64,000 nt of DNA from assembly GCF_900156745.1 (NCBI RefSeq), contig NZ_LT707065.1, positions 3,906,001 to 3,970,000 on the forward strand, read 5' to 3'. The DNA is from Achromobacter sp. MFA1 R4 (GTDB lineage Bacteria; Pseudomonadota; Gammaproteobacteria; Burkholderiales; Burkholderiaceae_B). The translations under genes and the position numbers were made by a program. The notes beneath the pieces are model-generated. The model was given only the letters and a program-made list of their open reading frames with translations. It did no database searches and was not told the origin of the DNA. Position 1 is the stretch's first letter. Each line of letters opens with the position of its first letter. Below, one piece after another: positions 1 through 8,716 of this stretch.

Positions 1-279
1 AGCGAGCCCCTGGGCATGGAAGTGCACGTGTCCATCCGCCCCGAACGCCTGCTGGTGTCGCGCGAGCAGCCCGACGGCGACTACAACTGGGCGCACGGCA
101 TGGTCAGCCACATGGCCTGGATGGGCAGCTACGCGCTCTATCAGATCCGCCTGGATTCCGGCAAGACGGTCGAGGCCAGCGTGCCCAGCCGCCTGCTCGC
201 CCAGATGGACGCGCCGGGCATCGACGAAGAGATCTTCGTGAGCTGGGACGCCGACAGCGCGACGGTGCTGGCGTCATGA
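1..279 (+). CDS. ABC transporter ATP-binding protein, C-terminal TOBE part (partial)
   Basis: The gene enters from outside the window; only its last 92 codons are present. The visible part begins with the motif IRPERLL and continues as a beta-rich segment with Gly-Ser-Tyr...Tyr-x-Ile pairs, which is the TOBE domain that closes PotA/FbpC-type import ATPases. The nucleotide-binding motifs lie upstream and cannot be checked. It overlaps the next gene by the ATGA at 276-279, and two permeases follow directly. I therefore read it as the ATPase of a spermidine/putrescine-type importer. The real substrate (polyamine, opine or another small cation) is not decided by this fragment. Confidence 0.85.
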   Translation, partial: SEPLGMEVHVSIRPERLLVSREQPDGDYNWAHGMVSHMAWMGSYALYQIRLDSGKTVEASVPSRLLAQMDAPGIDEEIFVSWDADSATVLAS

Positions 280-1193
280 TCCGCTTTTCGCCCCGCGACT
301 GGCTCCCGTCGGGCCGGGCCCTTGCCGTGGTGCCGCCGTTTGCCTGGCTGGTGCTGTTCCTGCTGCTGCCCTTCCTGCTGGTGCTGAAGATCAGCTTTGC
401 CGAAATGAAATTCGGCATTCCGCCCTACACGTCGCTGGCGCAGTTCCAGGACGAGGCGATCCAGTTCAGCCTGCACCTGCGCGGCTACATCCTGCTGTTC
501 ACGGAAGACCAGTACGTCCGGACCTACCTCAGCTCGGTGAAGATCGCCGGCATCACCACGCTGGTCTGCGTGCTGATCGGCTATCCCATCGCGTACTACA
601 TCGCGCGTTCCTCGGCGCGGGTGCGCAACCTGCTGCTGCTGGCGGTGATCCTGCCGTTCTGGACTTCGCTGCTGCTGCGCGTGTATGCGTGGGTGGGCAT
701 CCTGCGCAACGATGGGCTGCTCAACAACCTGCTGCAGGCCCTGGGCCTGATCTCCAGCCCGCTCGAGATCTACCGGACCGACCTCGCCGTGTACATCGGC
801 ATGGTCTATGCCTATCTGCCGTTCTTCATCCTGCCGCTGTACGCGACGCTGGTGAAGATGGACCTGCGCCTGCTGGAGGCCGCCTACGACCTGGGCGCCA
901 AGCCCTGGCAGGCGTTCTGGCAGATCACGGTGCCGATGTCGCGCCAGGGCGTGATCGCCGGCGCCATGCTCGTGTTCATCCCCGCCGTGGGCGAATACGT
1001 GATTCCGGAAATGCTGGGCGGCGCCAACACGCTGATGATCGGACGCGTGATGTGGAATGAATTCTTCAACAACGCCGACTGGCCGATGGCATCGGCCGTG
1101 ACGTGCGTGATGGTTTTGCTGCTGCTCGTGCCGCTGGTTTACTTCCAGTACAGCCAGGTCAGGCAGCAGCGCCAGGCCGGAGGCCGCGCATGA
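276..1193 (+). CDS. Spermidine/putrescine-type ABC transporter permease (PotB-like)
   Basis: A 305-residue inner-membrane protein with about six hydrophobic spans; the first lies near residues 15-38. The cytoplasmic EAA loop of binding-protein-dependent permeases is visible around residues 201-220 (E-A-A-Y-D-L-G-A then a Pro-ending ITVP). Length and layout fit the PotB/YdcU family, which forms the channel with a PotC-type partner. The start codon overlaps the stop of the ATPase gene (ATGA) and the stop overlaps the start of the next permease in the same way, so the genes are translationally coupled. The substrate-binding protein must lie upstream of the window or elsewhere. Confidence 0.9.
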   Translation: MIRFSPRDWLPSGRALAVVPPFAWLVLFLLLPFLLVLKISFAEMKFGIPPYTSLAQFQDEAIQFSLHLRGYILLFTEDQYVRTYLSSVKIAGITTLVCVLIGYPIAYYIARSSARVRNLLLLAVILPFWTSLLLRVYAWVGILRNDGLLNNLLQALGLISSPLEIYRTDLAVYIGMVYAYLPFFILPLYATLVKMDLRLLEAAYDLGAKPWQAFWQITVPMSRQGVIAGAMLVFIPAVGEYVIPEMLGGANTLMIGRVMWNEFFNNADWPMASAVTCVMVLLLLVPLVYFQYSQVRQQRQAGGRA

Positions 1194-1999
1194 ACGGGCC
1201 CAACAAGACGCTGCGCGCCCTGGTCCTGGGACTGGGCTACTTTTTCCTGTACGTGCCCATCCTCAGCCTGATGGTGTTTTCGTTCAACGAATCCCCGTCC
1301 GTCACGTCGTGGACGGGGTTCTCGCTGCGCTGGTATCACTCGCTGGTCAACGACGACGCGCTGCTGCGCGCGGCCTGGCTGTCGTTCCGCATCGCCGTGC
1401 TGACCGCCACCGCGGCGGTCATCATCGGCACCTGGGCCGGCTACGTGCTGAGCCGCATGGGGCGCTTTCGCGGCTTTGCGCTGTACGTGGGCATGCTGAG
1501 CGCACCGCTGGTGATCCCCGAGGTCGTGCTGGGCATCTCGCTGTTGTTGATGTTCGTGGAACTGCGCGGCGCGCTGGGCTGGCCCGAGCAGAACGGCATG
1601 TTCACGATCTGGGTCGGACACGTGACGCTGTGCATGGCCTTCGTGGCCGTCGTCATCCAGACCCGCATCCGCGACCTGGACCGCTCGCTGGAAGAAGCGG
1701 CGCTGGACCTGGGCGCCACGCCGATCACCGTGTTCTTCAAAATCACGCTGCCGCTCATCGCGCCCGCGCTGGCGTCGGCCTGGCTGCTGTCGTTCACGCT
1801 GTCGCTGGACGACGTCGTCATCGCGTCGTTCCTGTCCGGCCCCGGGTCCAGCACGCTGCCCATGGAGGTCTTCTCCCGGGTGCGCCTGGGCCTCAAGCCC
1901 GAGATCAACGCGCTGGCCACCCTGTTCATCCTGGCGGTGGGCACCTGCGTGATCCTCGCCAACCGCATGCAATGGCGCAAGGAGTCCGAATCCAAATGA
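1190..1999 (+). CDS. Spermidine/putrescine-type ABC transporter permease (PotC-like)
   Basis: A 269-residue membrane protein, the second permease of the importer. An upstream in-frame start at 1103 exists, but the ATG at 1190 forms an ATGA overlap with the previous stop. It gives the usual PotC N-terminus: a short tail, then a hydrophobic span ending in Y-V-P-I. The EAA loop is at about residues 166-186 (E-E-A-A-L-D-L-G-A). The long stretch S-F-T-L-S-L-D-D-V-V-I further on is typical of PotC/YdcV. It pairs with the PotB-like protein in the membrane. The stop overlaps the ArsC-like gene that follows. Confidence 0.9.
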   Translation: MNGPNKTLRALVLGLGYFFLYVPILSLMVFSFNESPSVTSWTGFSLRWYHSLVNDDALLRAAWLSFRIAVLTATAAVIIGTWAGYVLSRMGRFRGFALYVGMLSAPLVIPEVVLGISLLLMFVELRGALGWPEQNGMFTIWVGHVTLCMAFVAVVIQTRIRDLDRSLEEAALDLGATPITVFFKITLPLIAPALASAWLLSFTLSLDDVVIASFLSGPGSSTLPMEVFSRVRLGLKPEINALATLFILAVGTCVILANRMQWRKESESK

Positions 2000-2352
2000 A
2001 GCAAACCACCTTGTATGGCCTGGCCAAGTGCAGCACCTGCGTCAAGGCCCGCGACTGGCTCACCGAGCACGGCGTCGATCACGCCTTCGTCGACTACCGC
2101 GACGATCCGGTGCCGGCCGCCACGCTCAAGTCCTGGTCCGAGCAGGTCGGCGGCTGGGAAAAACTGGTCAACCGCGCCTCGATGACCTGGCGCAACCTGC
2201 CCGAAGACCGCAAGACGGCCCACACCGACGCGCAGTGGACCAAGCTGATCGCCGAATACCCGGCGCTGGTGCGCCGCCCGGTCACGGTGACGCCGGATGG
2301 CGAGGTGAGCGTTGGCTTCAGTGAAAAGCGCTACGGCGAACGTTTCGCCTGA
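1996..2352 (+). CDS. ArsC/Spx-family (YffB-like) thioredoxin-fold protein
   Basis: A 118-residue protein whose N-terminus carries C12-S-T-C15 followed by K-A-R-D-W-L, the redox/anion-binding loop and first helix of the ArsC/Spx/YffB family. The C-terminal R-R-P-V matches the conserved RRP segment of that family. Small members of this branch (YffB, YfgD) are often annotated arsenate reductase-like, but most are not proven arsenate reductases. No ars genes are nearby, so I would not call it arsenic resistance. The start at 1996 overlaps the permease stop (ATGA), placing it in the transporter operon, and its 3' end overlaps the glycosylase gene. Confidence 0.85.
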   Translation: MKQTTLYGLAKCSTCVKARDWLTEHGVDHAFVDYRDDPVPAATLKSWSEQVGGWEKLVNRASMTWRNLPEDRKTAHTDAQWTKLIAEYPALVRRPVTVTPDGEVSVGFSEKRYGERFA

Positions 2353-3067
2353 GTCCGCGGGGCGGGCCGGCCGGGCGCTGCCCGACGCCTTCTTCGACCG
2401 CGACGCCGCCCAGCTCGCGCGCGAGCTGCCGGGCAAGGTGATCCGCCACCGGGTCGGCGGCCTGTGGCTGTCGGCCCGCATCATTGAAACCGAAGCCTAC
2501 TACCTGGAAGAGCGGGGCAGCCATGCCTCGCTGGGCTATACCCACAAGCGCCGCGCCCTGTTCATGGACGGCGGCACCATCTATATGTATTACGCGCGGG
2601 GCGGGGATTCGCTGAATTTCAGCGCGGGCGGTCCGGGCAATGCCGTGCTGATCAAGTCCGCCTATCCCTGGACCGATGCGCTGTCCGGGCCCGAGGCGCT
2701 TGCCCGCATGCGCGAACTGAACCCCGATGCGCAAGGCCGGCCCCGGCCGCTGGGCGCGCTCTGCGCGGGCCAGACGCTGCTTTGCCGATCGCTGGGCCTG
2801 AAGGTGCCGGATTGGGATGCCCGCCGATTCGATCCTCAAGCGCTGTATGTCGAAGACGTGGGCGAGGCGCCGCCTTACCTTGTGTGCACCACCCGGCTGG
2901 GCATTCCGGCCGGGCGCGACGAACATCTGAGCTATCGGTTCGTGGACCCGGCCTACGCGGCCTTCTGCACGCGCAATCCGTTGCGGCGCGGCCAGCGCGC
3001 CGGGCATGACTATGTCTGGGTGGACCGCCAGGGCATCATCCTGCCCGAGGCGCCGGCGGGCGGCTAG
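2312..3067 (+). CDS. mpg: DNA-3-methyladenine glycosylase (AAG/MPG family)
   Basis: Base-excision repair glycosylase that removes alkylated purines (3-methyladenine, hypoxanthine). The 251-residue product shows the family hallmark R-I-I-E59-T-E-A-Y, where the first Glu is the water-activating residue, then H-A-S-L-G-Y-T and the M-Y-Y-A-R-G strand. A Gly-Pro-Gly-Asn-A-V-L-I segment lines the base pocket. The proposed start is TTG, chosen because GAGGTGA sits just before it. It lies inside the ArsC-like gene, overlapping it by 41 bases. A GTG three codons later is an alternative. The first ~20 residues are probably disordered. Coupling to a transporter operon looks incidental. Confidence 0.9.
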   Translation: MASVKSATANVSPESAGRAGRALPDAFFDRDAAQLARELPGKVIRHRVGGLWLSARIIETEAYYLEERGSHASLGYTHKRRALFMDGGTIYMYYARGGDSLNFSAGGPGNAVLIKSAYPWTDALSGPEALARMRELNPDAQGRPRPLGALCAGQTLLCRSLGLKVPDWDARRFDPQALYVEDVGEAPPYLVCTTRLGIPAGRDEHLSYRFVDPAYAAFCTRNPLRRGQRAGHDYVWVDRQGIILPEAPAGG

Positions 3068-3762
3068 AAACCGGCTTCGCGCACGCGCCTGGCCAGCGAT
3101 TCGCGCAACTGCGCATACTTGCGCTGGATACGCCGGCGATTGAGCCGCTTGCTCCAGGCATACAGCGGAATCAGGGGCAGCACGCCAAAGCCGTCGATAA
3201 GATACAGCCCCGGTTTGCCGTCGGCGTTCAGGCCCACCGCGATATTGCTGGCCGACATGTCGTGCACCACGACATGCGCGTCGGCAAGATCGTCGAAGAA
3301 TTCATCCAGTTGCGCCTTCAGGGCATCGTCCAACTGGCCCTTGAGCGCCAGGTCGGTCACCGTCGGCGCCATGTTGCCAGCGCCATCGGTGATCTTTTCG
3401 ACCACCAGGCCCAGGCCCAGCGAGGTTTGCGCGACGCCGACCACGCGCGCCATCGGCACCTGCCACACGCCGGAGGGGCGGGTGGTGGTGGTGACGTATT
3501 CCGAGATTTCGTTCAGGTAGACGCGGTAGGCGCTTTCGCGCTGATACTGCTTGTACCAGCGCTTGAACGGCCGGGCATCCAGGTAGATGGCGCGCGCGTG
3601 CATGTCCATGACCTTGACGAGCAGGGCCGGCGAATGCGGGTGCTGGAAGATGTGGCGGTCCCCGCCCGTAGCCAGCGGCGTTTCCGAATCCAGGTCCAGC
3701 GGTCCGAACACGGATTGGAAGGAAACGTCAGGCGTGCAGGCGGAGTGATCGGCGGAGTTCAA
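3064..3762 (-). CDS. YrbL-family protein (PhoP-regulated kinase-fold family)
   Basis: About 232 residues, matching the YrbL-PhoP_reg family. It looks like a minimal protein-kinase-like fold: an N-terminal lobe with L-L-V-K-V-M-D, then V-V-H-D-M-S-A-S-N-I-A (catalytic-loop-like) and L-I-D-G-F-G (resembling DFG). E. coli yrbL is controlled by PhoP; whether that holds here is unknown. No ATG fits. I chose the TTG at 3762, but there is no good ribosome binding site, and a GTG about 20 codons inside is also possible, so the N-terminus is uncertain. It is convergent with the glycosylase gene (4-base overlap of stops) and divergent from rmuC. Confidence 0.75.
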   Translation of the reverse strand: MNSADHSACTPDVSFQSVFGPLDLDSETPLATGGDRHIFQHPHSPALLVKVMDMHARAIYLDARPFKRWYKQYQRESAYRVYLNEISEYVTTTTRPSGVWQVPMARVVGVAQTSLGLGLVVEKITDGAGNMAPTVTDLALKGQLDDALKAQLDEFFDDLADAHVVVHDMSASNIAVGLNADGKPGLYLIDGFGVLPLIPLYAWSKRLNRRRIQRKYAQLRESLARRVREAGF

Positions 3763-3869
3763 TGCGGCGGGCGGATCTGTTGGGCTGGCCGCCAGTGTAA
3801 TCCGGTTGTCTTTGCCGCGTCTTTCCGCCCGCCGCTGCGATCGGCTGGAACGCGGGCCGGGATGAGTCC

Positions 3870-3875
3870 TACAAT
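3870..3875 (+). promoter_or_regulatory. Probable rmuC -10 element
   Basis: TACAAT lies 22 bases before the TTG start at 3898. No clear -35 is visible. Because the in-frame ATG at 3862 sits upstream of this hexamer, the promoter favours the downstream TTG as the true start of rmuC. Confidence 0.45.
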
Positions 3876-3897
3876 TCGCGCTTTGGAGACGCCTCTT

Positions 3898-5280
3898 TTG
3901 AACGATATTCTGCTTTGGGTCGCCGCTGGCGGCGCCGTGCTGGCCTTTGTGGCCGCCGTGCTGGCGTGGCTGCGTCCGTCCGCTTCCGATGCCCGCCTGG
4001 ACGCCTTGCTGGAGGGTCTGGAGAGAACCGAGCGCGCGCTGCGCGCAGACATTGCGGAGGGCCAGCGCGGCCTGCGCAGCGAGTTTTCCGACTCCACGCG
4101 CGCCCTGCGCCAGGAACTGTCGCAGTCGCATGGCGACTTGCGCGCGGGCCTGTCGCGCGACGCGCAGGCCGCGCGCGCCGAATCGGCCGAATCGCTGGCG
4201 CGCTTTGCCGCGGGGTTTTCGGAGCAGTTGCAGGGACTCATCCAGATCAACGAGCGGCGCCTGATGGAAGTGCGCGCCACCGTGGACCAGCGTCTGCAGT
4301 CCCTGCAGTCGGACAACAGCGCCAAACTGGACGAGATGCGCCGCACCGTGGACGAAAAGCTGCACGCCACGCTGGAGCAGCGGCTCGGTGAATCCTTCAA
4401 GCTGGTCTCTGACCGCCTGGAGGCCGTGCACAAGGGGCTGGGCGAAATGCAGGCGCTGGCGGCCGGGGTGGGGGACCTGAAGCGGGTGCTGACCAACGTG
4501 AAGTCCCGCGGCACGTGGGGCGAAGTGCAACTGGCCAGGCTGATCGAAGACAACATGACGCCGGACCAGTACGCCGCCAACGTCAAGCCCGTCCCGGGCA
4601 GCGACGCGGCCGTCGAATTCGCGATCCGCCTGCCCGGCCGCGGCGACGGCGGCGATCCCGTCTGGCTGCCGATCGACGCCAAGTTTCCCAAGGAAGAGTA
4701 CGAGCGCCTCATGGACGCGCAGGAAGCGGCGGACGCCGAGGGCGTGAAGATGGCGGGGGCCGCGCTGGGCAGGGCGGTCGAAGTGCAGGCGCGCCTGATC
4801 GCCGGCAAATACATCGCACCGCCTCACACCACCGACTTCGCGATCATGTTCCTGCCCACGGAAAGCCTGTATGCCGAGGTGCTGCGCCGGCCCGGCCTGC
4901 TGGACAAGCTGCATGACCTGCGCGTCAACGTGGCGGGTCCGAGCAACCTGGCGGCGCTGCTGAACAGCCTGCAGATGGGATTTCGCACGCTGGCGATCGA
5001 GCAGCGCTCGTCCGAGGTGTGGCAGGTGCTGCGCGCGGTCAAGACCGAATTCGGCAAGTTCGGCGAATCCCTGGCCAGCGTCAAGAAGACCCTGGACACG
5101 GCCAGCAACAAGATCGGGCAGACCGAAGTGCGCACCCGCGCGATGCTCCGGAACCTGAAGGGCGTGGAAGCGCTGCCCGAGGCCGATGCGCTGCGCCTGC
5201 TGGGCACGGACGCGGCCGATGCGGCGCAGGCCGACGAGGACACCGACGCGCCCCGCGCGCCGTCCGCCGGCGCCGCCTGA
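3898..5280 (+). CDS. rmuC: DNA recombination protein RmuC
   Basis: 460 residues. An N-terminal membrane span (residues ~4-23) is followed by a long predicted coiled coil (about 30-190, rich in Glu/Arg/Leu/Gln). The RmuC nuclease-like domain then shows K-S-R-G-T-W-G-E-V-Q-L, D-A-K-F-P-K-E-E-Y and F-L-P-T-E-S-L-Y-A-E. RmuC limits inversions at short repeats and is distantly related to restriction-type endonucleases. I chose TTG at 3898 over the in-frame ATG at 3862 because GGAG lies nine bases before the TTG and a TACAAT element lies between the two. The acidic Ala-rich tail is species-specific. The gene appears monocistronic. Confidence 0.93.
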   Translation: MNDILLWVAAGGAVLAFVAAVLAWLRPSASDARLDALLEGLERTERALRADIAEGQRGLRSEFSDSTRALRQELSQSHGDLRAGLSRDAQAARAESAESLARFAAGFSEQLQGLIQINERRLMEVRATVDQRLQSLQSDNSAKLDEMRRTVDEKLHATLEQRLGESFKLVSDRLEAVHKGLGEMQALAAGVGDLKRVLTNVKSRGTWGEVQLARLIEDNMTPDQYAANVKPVPGSDAAVEFAIRLPGRGDGGDPVWLPIDAKFPKEEYERLMDAQEAADAEGVKMAGAALGRAVEVQARLIAGKYIAPPHTTDFAIMFLPTESLYAEVLRRPGLLDKLHDLRVNVAGPSNLAALLNSLQMGFRTLAIEQRSSEVWQVLRAVKTEFGKFGESLASVKKTLDTASNKIGQTEVRTRAMLRNLKGVEALPEADALRLLGTDAADAAQADEDTDAPRAPSAGAA

Positions 5281-5399
5281 AACGGGGGTCCGCAAGATTC
5301 GGACCCATTCCCGCCCGGGGGCGCGCTTGTTGCCCGTCCCCGCAGCCGATATCCTCATGCATGCGGCACTTCGCCGTCGATCCCTGGAGCATCGTCAGC

Positions 5400-6929
5400 A
5401 TGAGCATCGCCGAACGCCATGATTCCTCTCCCCTCGACGCGACGGCGCTGGGCGCCGACATCGCCCAAGGCGCCACCACGGCGCTGGCTGCCATGCAGCA
5501 GGCGCTGGAGCGCGTCGCGGCCCGCAACCCGTCCATCAACGCGGCCTGCGGCGTGCAGGCGGAAGCCGGCCTGCGGCTGGCGCAGGCGCTGGACGACGAA
5601 CTGGCGTCCCTGTCGTCCGACCAGCGCCTGGCGCAGTTGCGCGACCGGCCGTTCCTGGGCGTGCCCACCCTGCTCAAGGACCTGGGCACCGCCGCCATCG
5701 GCCTGCCCAGCGCGATGGGGTCGGTGCTGTACGGCCAGGTGCAGTGGAATGTCGACGCCGACCTCGTCAAGCGCTATCGCCGCGCGGGCCTGATTCCCTT
5801 CGGCCGCACCACCAGCGCCGAACTCGGCCTGAGCCCCACGACCGAATCCCCCGTCTACGGACCGCCCACCCAGAACCCCTGGAAAAAAGGCCACAGCGCG
5901 GGCGGCTCCAGCGGGGGCGCGGGCGCGGCGCTGGCCAGCGGCATGGTGCGCATCGCGCATGGCAGCGACGGCGGCGGCTCGATCCGCATTCCGGCGTCGT
6001 GCTGCGGCGTGCTGGGCCTGAAGCCCTCGCGCGGCCTGATGCCGCTGGGCCCGCTCAAGGGCGAGGGCTGGGGCGGCCTGGCCACCGAACACATGATGAC
6101 CCTGTCCGTCCGCGACTGCGCGGCCTCGCTCGACATCAGCGCGGGCGCCGACGTAGGCGCGCCCTATGCCGCGCCGGCCCAGCCCCCGGAATCCTTCCGC
6201 ACGGTGGCGGCCCGGGCGGCCGCGGATCCGCGCGCGGCGCCCCGGCGGCGCATCGCCTTCGTCAACACCACCTACGAAGGCGGCGCCATCCATCCCGACG
6301 TGGCTGCCACGCTGGACGAGGCCGCCGCGTTCCTTGCCGCGCTGGGACACGAACTGGTGCCGGCCGCGCCGCCCGTGGGCTCCGAGGAAGTCCTGTCGCC
6401 CATGCTGCCGCTGATCGCCAGCGCGGCGGCCAATGCCATCGACAGTTTCGTCGCCGCGCGCGGCAGGCGCCTGGCCGCCGACGAACTGCAACCCACCACA
6501 CTGGGCGCGCGCGAATACGCCCGCGCGATCTCCGGCGCGCAATACGTGGCCTGCGTCGATACCTGCCACGAGATCACCCGGCGCGTCGGGCGATTCCTGC
6601 ATCGCGATGGCGCCCAGGGCTTTGACCTGTTCCTCAGCCCGGTGCTGGCGCAGCCGCCCGCACCCATCGGCCGCTACGCCATGGACAACGCCGACTATCT
6701 GGCCTACCGTCTGGGCAAGAAGGGCGTCATCGGCTATTCGCCGTTTGCGCCGCTGGCCAACCTGACGGGCATGCCGGCCATTTCCATTCCGTTCGGCATG
6801 TCCGCCGACGGGTTGCCGATCGGCATCCAGGTCATGGGGCCGCTCGGCGCCGAGGCGCAACTGCTGGAACTGGCCGCGCAGATCGAGGCCCTGCGGCCCT
6901 GGACGCTGACGGCGCCCATGGCTGTCTAG
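5400..6929 (+). CDS. Amidase-signature hydrolase
   Basis: A 509-residue amidase-signature enzyme. The Ser-cisSer-Lys triad can be placed: K93 in T-L-L-K-D-L-G, cis-Ser S171 in the G-G-S-S-G-G block, and nucleophile S194 in D-G-G-G-S-I-R-I-P. It hydrolyses a carboxylic amide; the substrate is not predictable. It is not GatA: there are no gatB/gatC neighbours, and the C-terminal half (A-L-G-H-E-L, then a late P-F-A-P-L-A-N-L-T-G-M-P) resembles 6-aminohexanoate-cyclic-dimer hydrolase-like members. The start ATG has GGAG about ten bases upstream; an in-frame ATG at 5361 is an alternative. A GC-rich hairpin follows the gene. Confidence 0.9.
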   Translation: MSIAERHDSSPLDATALGADIAQGATTALAAMQQALERVAARNPSINAACGVQAEAGLRLAQALDDELASLSSDQRLAQLRDRPFLGVPTLLKDLGTAAIGLPSAMGSVLYGQVQWNVDADLVKRYRRAGLIPFGRTTSAELGLSPTTESPVYGPPTQNPWKKGHSAGGSSGGAGAALASGMVRIAHGSDGGGSIRIPASCCGVLGLKPSRGLMPLGPLKGEGWGGLATEHMMTLSVRDCAASLDISAGADVGAPYAAPAQPPESFRTVAARAAADPRAAPRRRIAFVNTTYEGGAIHPDVAATLDEAAAFLAALGHELVPAAPPVGSEEVLSPMLPLIASAAANAIDSFVAARGRRLAADELQPTTLGAREYARAISGAQYVACVDTCHEITRRVGRFLHRDGAQGFDLFLSPVLAQPPAPIGRYAMDNADYLAYRLGKKGVIGYSPFAPLANLTGMPAISIPFGMSADGLPIGIQVMGPLGAEAQLLELAAQIEALRPWTLTAPMAV

Positions 6930-6948
6930 GCCGGGGCCCGCGGGGCAA

Positions 6949-6988
6949 GCCGCGCCGCGCATACGGACATACGTCCATGCGGCGCGGC
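6949..6988 (+). other. Strong GC-rich hairpin between amidase and acyl-CoA dehydrogenase
   Basis: An imperfect inverted repeat. The left arm runs from 6949 to 6968 and the right arm from 6973 to 6988, pairing GCCGCGCCGC with GCGGCGCGGC and GGAC with GTCC around a 4-base loop, with a small bulge. There is no T-run after it. It could be a weak terminator, or an operator or attenuator for the dehydrogenase gene, whose ribosome binding site starts 13 bases later. Confidence 0.5.
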
Positions 6989-7012
6989 GGCCGATCGAAT
7001 CAGGGGGATTCC

Positions 7013-8677
7013 ATGTCATCGTTCGCGACGCACACCGTGTTCAACCAGGTTCCGCCCCTGGAAGACTATTCCCTGTACGACACCGATCCCGCCCTGCGCG
7101 AGGCCGTGCGCCGCGAGGGCGCGCAGGCTTGGGCGGGCGACCTGAACGCCCACGGCGCCTGGCTGGGCCGCGCGCAGACGTTGGCCGCGGGGGCCGAGGC
7201 CAACCGCAGTCCGCCGCGCCTGGTCAGCTACGACCGGGCGGGCCATCGCGTCGACCGCATCGAGTTCCATCCCGCCTGGAACCTGCTCATGACCGGCATC
7301 ATGGCCCGCGGCCTGCACAGCCGCGCCTGGATGCAGCCCGCGCCGGGGGCGCAGGTGGCGCGCGCGGCCGCCTACCTGATGCAGGGCCAGGTCGAGGCCG
7401 GCACCCTGTGCCCCACCACCATGACCTTCGCCGCCGTGCCGCTGCTGCAGCGCGAGCCCGCCGGCGTGGTGGATTTCGCCGGCCAGTGGCTGCCCGCGCT
7501 GTATTCGCGGGAATTCGACCCCGCCGATGCGCCGCTCGGCGCCAAGCGCAGCGCCCTGATCGGCATGGGCATGACGGAAAAGCAGGGGGGGTCGGACCTG
7601 CGCGCCGTCACGACGCGCGCCATGCCGCTGGGCGCGCCCGGGCGCGGTTGCGCGTATCAGCTCGTGGGGCACAAATGGTTCTTCTCGGTGCCGCAGGCCG
7701 ATGCGCACCTGGTGCTGGCCCAGACGGACGAGGGCCTCTGCTGCTTTCTCGTTCCGCGCTGGATCCCCGACGGCCCGCGCAACGCCGTGCGCGTGCGGCG
7801 CCTGAAGGACAAGCTGGGCAATTGCAGCAACGCCAGCTCGGAGGTCGAGTTCGAAGAGGCCTGGGGCGTCATGGTCGGCGAGCCCGGACGCGGCCTGTCG
7901 GTGCTGCTCGAAATGGCGGGCACGACGCGGCTGGACTGCGTGCTGGGCAGCGCCGCGCTGTTGCGCCAGGCGCTGGCGCAGTCGGCGCATCATGCGCTGC
8001 ACCGCCAGGCGTTCGGCAAGCGGCTGGTCGAACAGCCGCTGATGCGCAATGTGCTGGCCGACCTGGCCCTGGAAAGCGAAGCGGCCATGGCGCTGGCCCT
8101 GCGTCTGGCGCGGGCCGTGGACGAACGTGCCGACGCCGGCGCGCGCGCGCTGGTGCGCATGGGCACGCCCGCCGCCAAGCTCTGGGTCTGCAAGCGCGCG
8201 GTGGCCGCCGTGGCCGAGTGCATGGAGGTCTGGGGCGGCAATGGCTACGTCGAAGACGGGCCGATGCCCCGGCTCTATCGGGAAACGCCGGTCAACTCCA
8301 TCTGGGAAGGCTCGGGCAACGTGATGGCGCTGGACGTGCTGCGGGCGTTGCAGCGCGAACCAGAGGCGCTGCCCGCGCTTGAGGCCGAGCTGGCGCGCGC
8401 CGCGGGGCAGCACCGCGGTTACGACGAGGCCCTTGGGCGCTGGCGCGCGCTGCTGGCGGACACCGAGCAGGCTCTGTTCCAGGCGCGGCGTGTCGCCGGC
8501 GGCCTGGCGCGCCTGTGGCAGGCCGCCTTGCTCATCGAGCACGCGCCCGCCGCGGTGTCGGACGCCTTCGTGGCCAGCCGCCTGCAGGCGCCGGGGGGCA
8601 TGTTTGGTGAAATGCCCGCCGGCGCCGACACGCACGCGATCCTCGCGCGCGCCTGGCCCGAAACCGCCGCATGCTAA
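7013..8677 (+). CDS. Acyl-CoA dehydrogenase family protein (AidB-like)
   Basis: 554 residues, longer than ordinary acyl-CoA dehydrogenases (~380) and matching the AidB branch with its C-terminal extension. Seen: an N-terminal N-Q-V-P-P-L-E-D-Y, the FAD/substrate strand G-M-G-M-T-E-K-Q-G-G-S-D near residue 184, a W-F-F-S strand, W-G-G-N-G-Y-V-E-D near 409 and I-W-E-G-S-G-N-V near 428. AidB in E. coli is part of the Ada response to alkylation and binds DNA. Here there is no ada or alkB beside it, although a 3-methyladenine glycosylase gene lies about 4 kb upstream. The start is set by AGGGGGA five bases upstream. Confidence 0.88.
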   Translation: MSSFATHTVFNQVPPLEDYSLYDTDPALREAVRREGAQAWAGDLNAHGAWLGRAQTLAAGAEANRSPPRLVSYDRAGHRVDRIEFHPAWNLLMTGIMARGLHSRAWMQPAPGAQVARAAAYLMQGQVEAGTLCPTTMTFAAVPLLQREPAGVVDFAGQWLPALYSREFDPADAPLGAKRSALIGMGMTEKQGGSDLRAVTTRAMPLGAPGRGCAYQLVGHKWFFSVPQADAHLVLAQTDEGLCCFLVPRWIPDGPRNAVRVRRLKDKLGNCSNASSEVEFEEAWGVMVGEPGRGLSVLLEMAGTTRLDCVLGSAALLRQALAQSAHHALHRQAFGKRLVEQPLMRNVLADLALESEAAMALALRLARAVDERADAGARALVRMGTPAAKLWVCKRAVAAVAECMEVWGGNGYVEDGPMPRLYRETPVNSIWEGSGNVMALDVLRALQREPEALPALEAELARAAGQHRGYDEALGRWRALLADTEQALFQARRVAGGLARLWQAALLIEHAPAAVSDAFVASRLQAPGGMFGEMPAGADTHAILARAWPETAAC

Positions 8678-8716
8678 ATTTCCTGGCTCACGCAACTTTT
8701 CCGCACTTCTACCGCC

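Noticed and set aside
3862..3897. ATG at 3862 as the start of rmuC
   Set aside because: It lies upstream of the TACAAT element and lacks a ribosome binding site, whereas the TTG at 3898 has GGAG at a proper distance.
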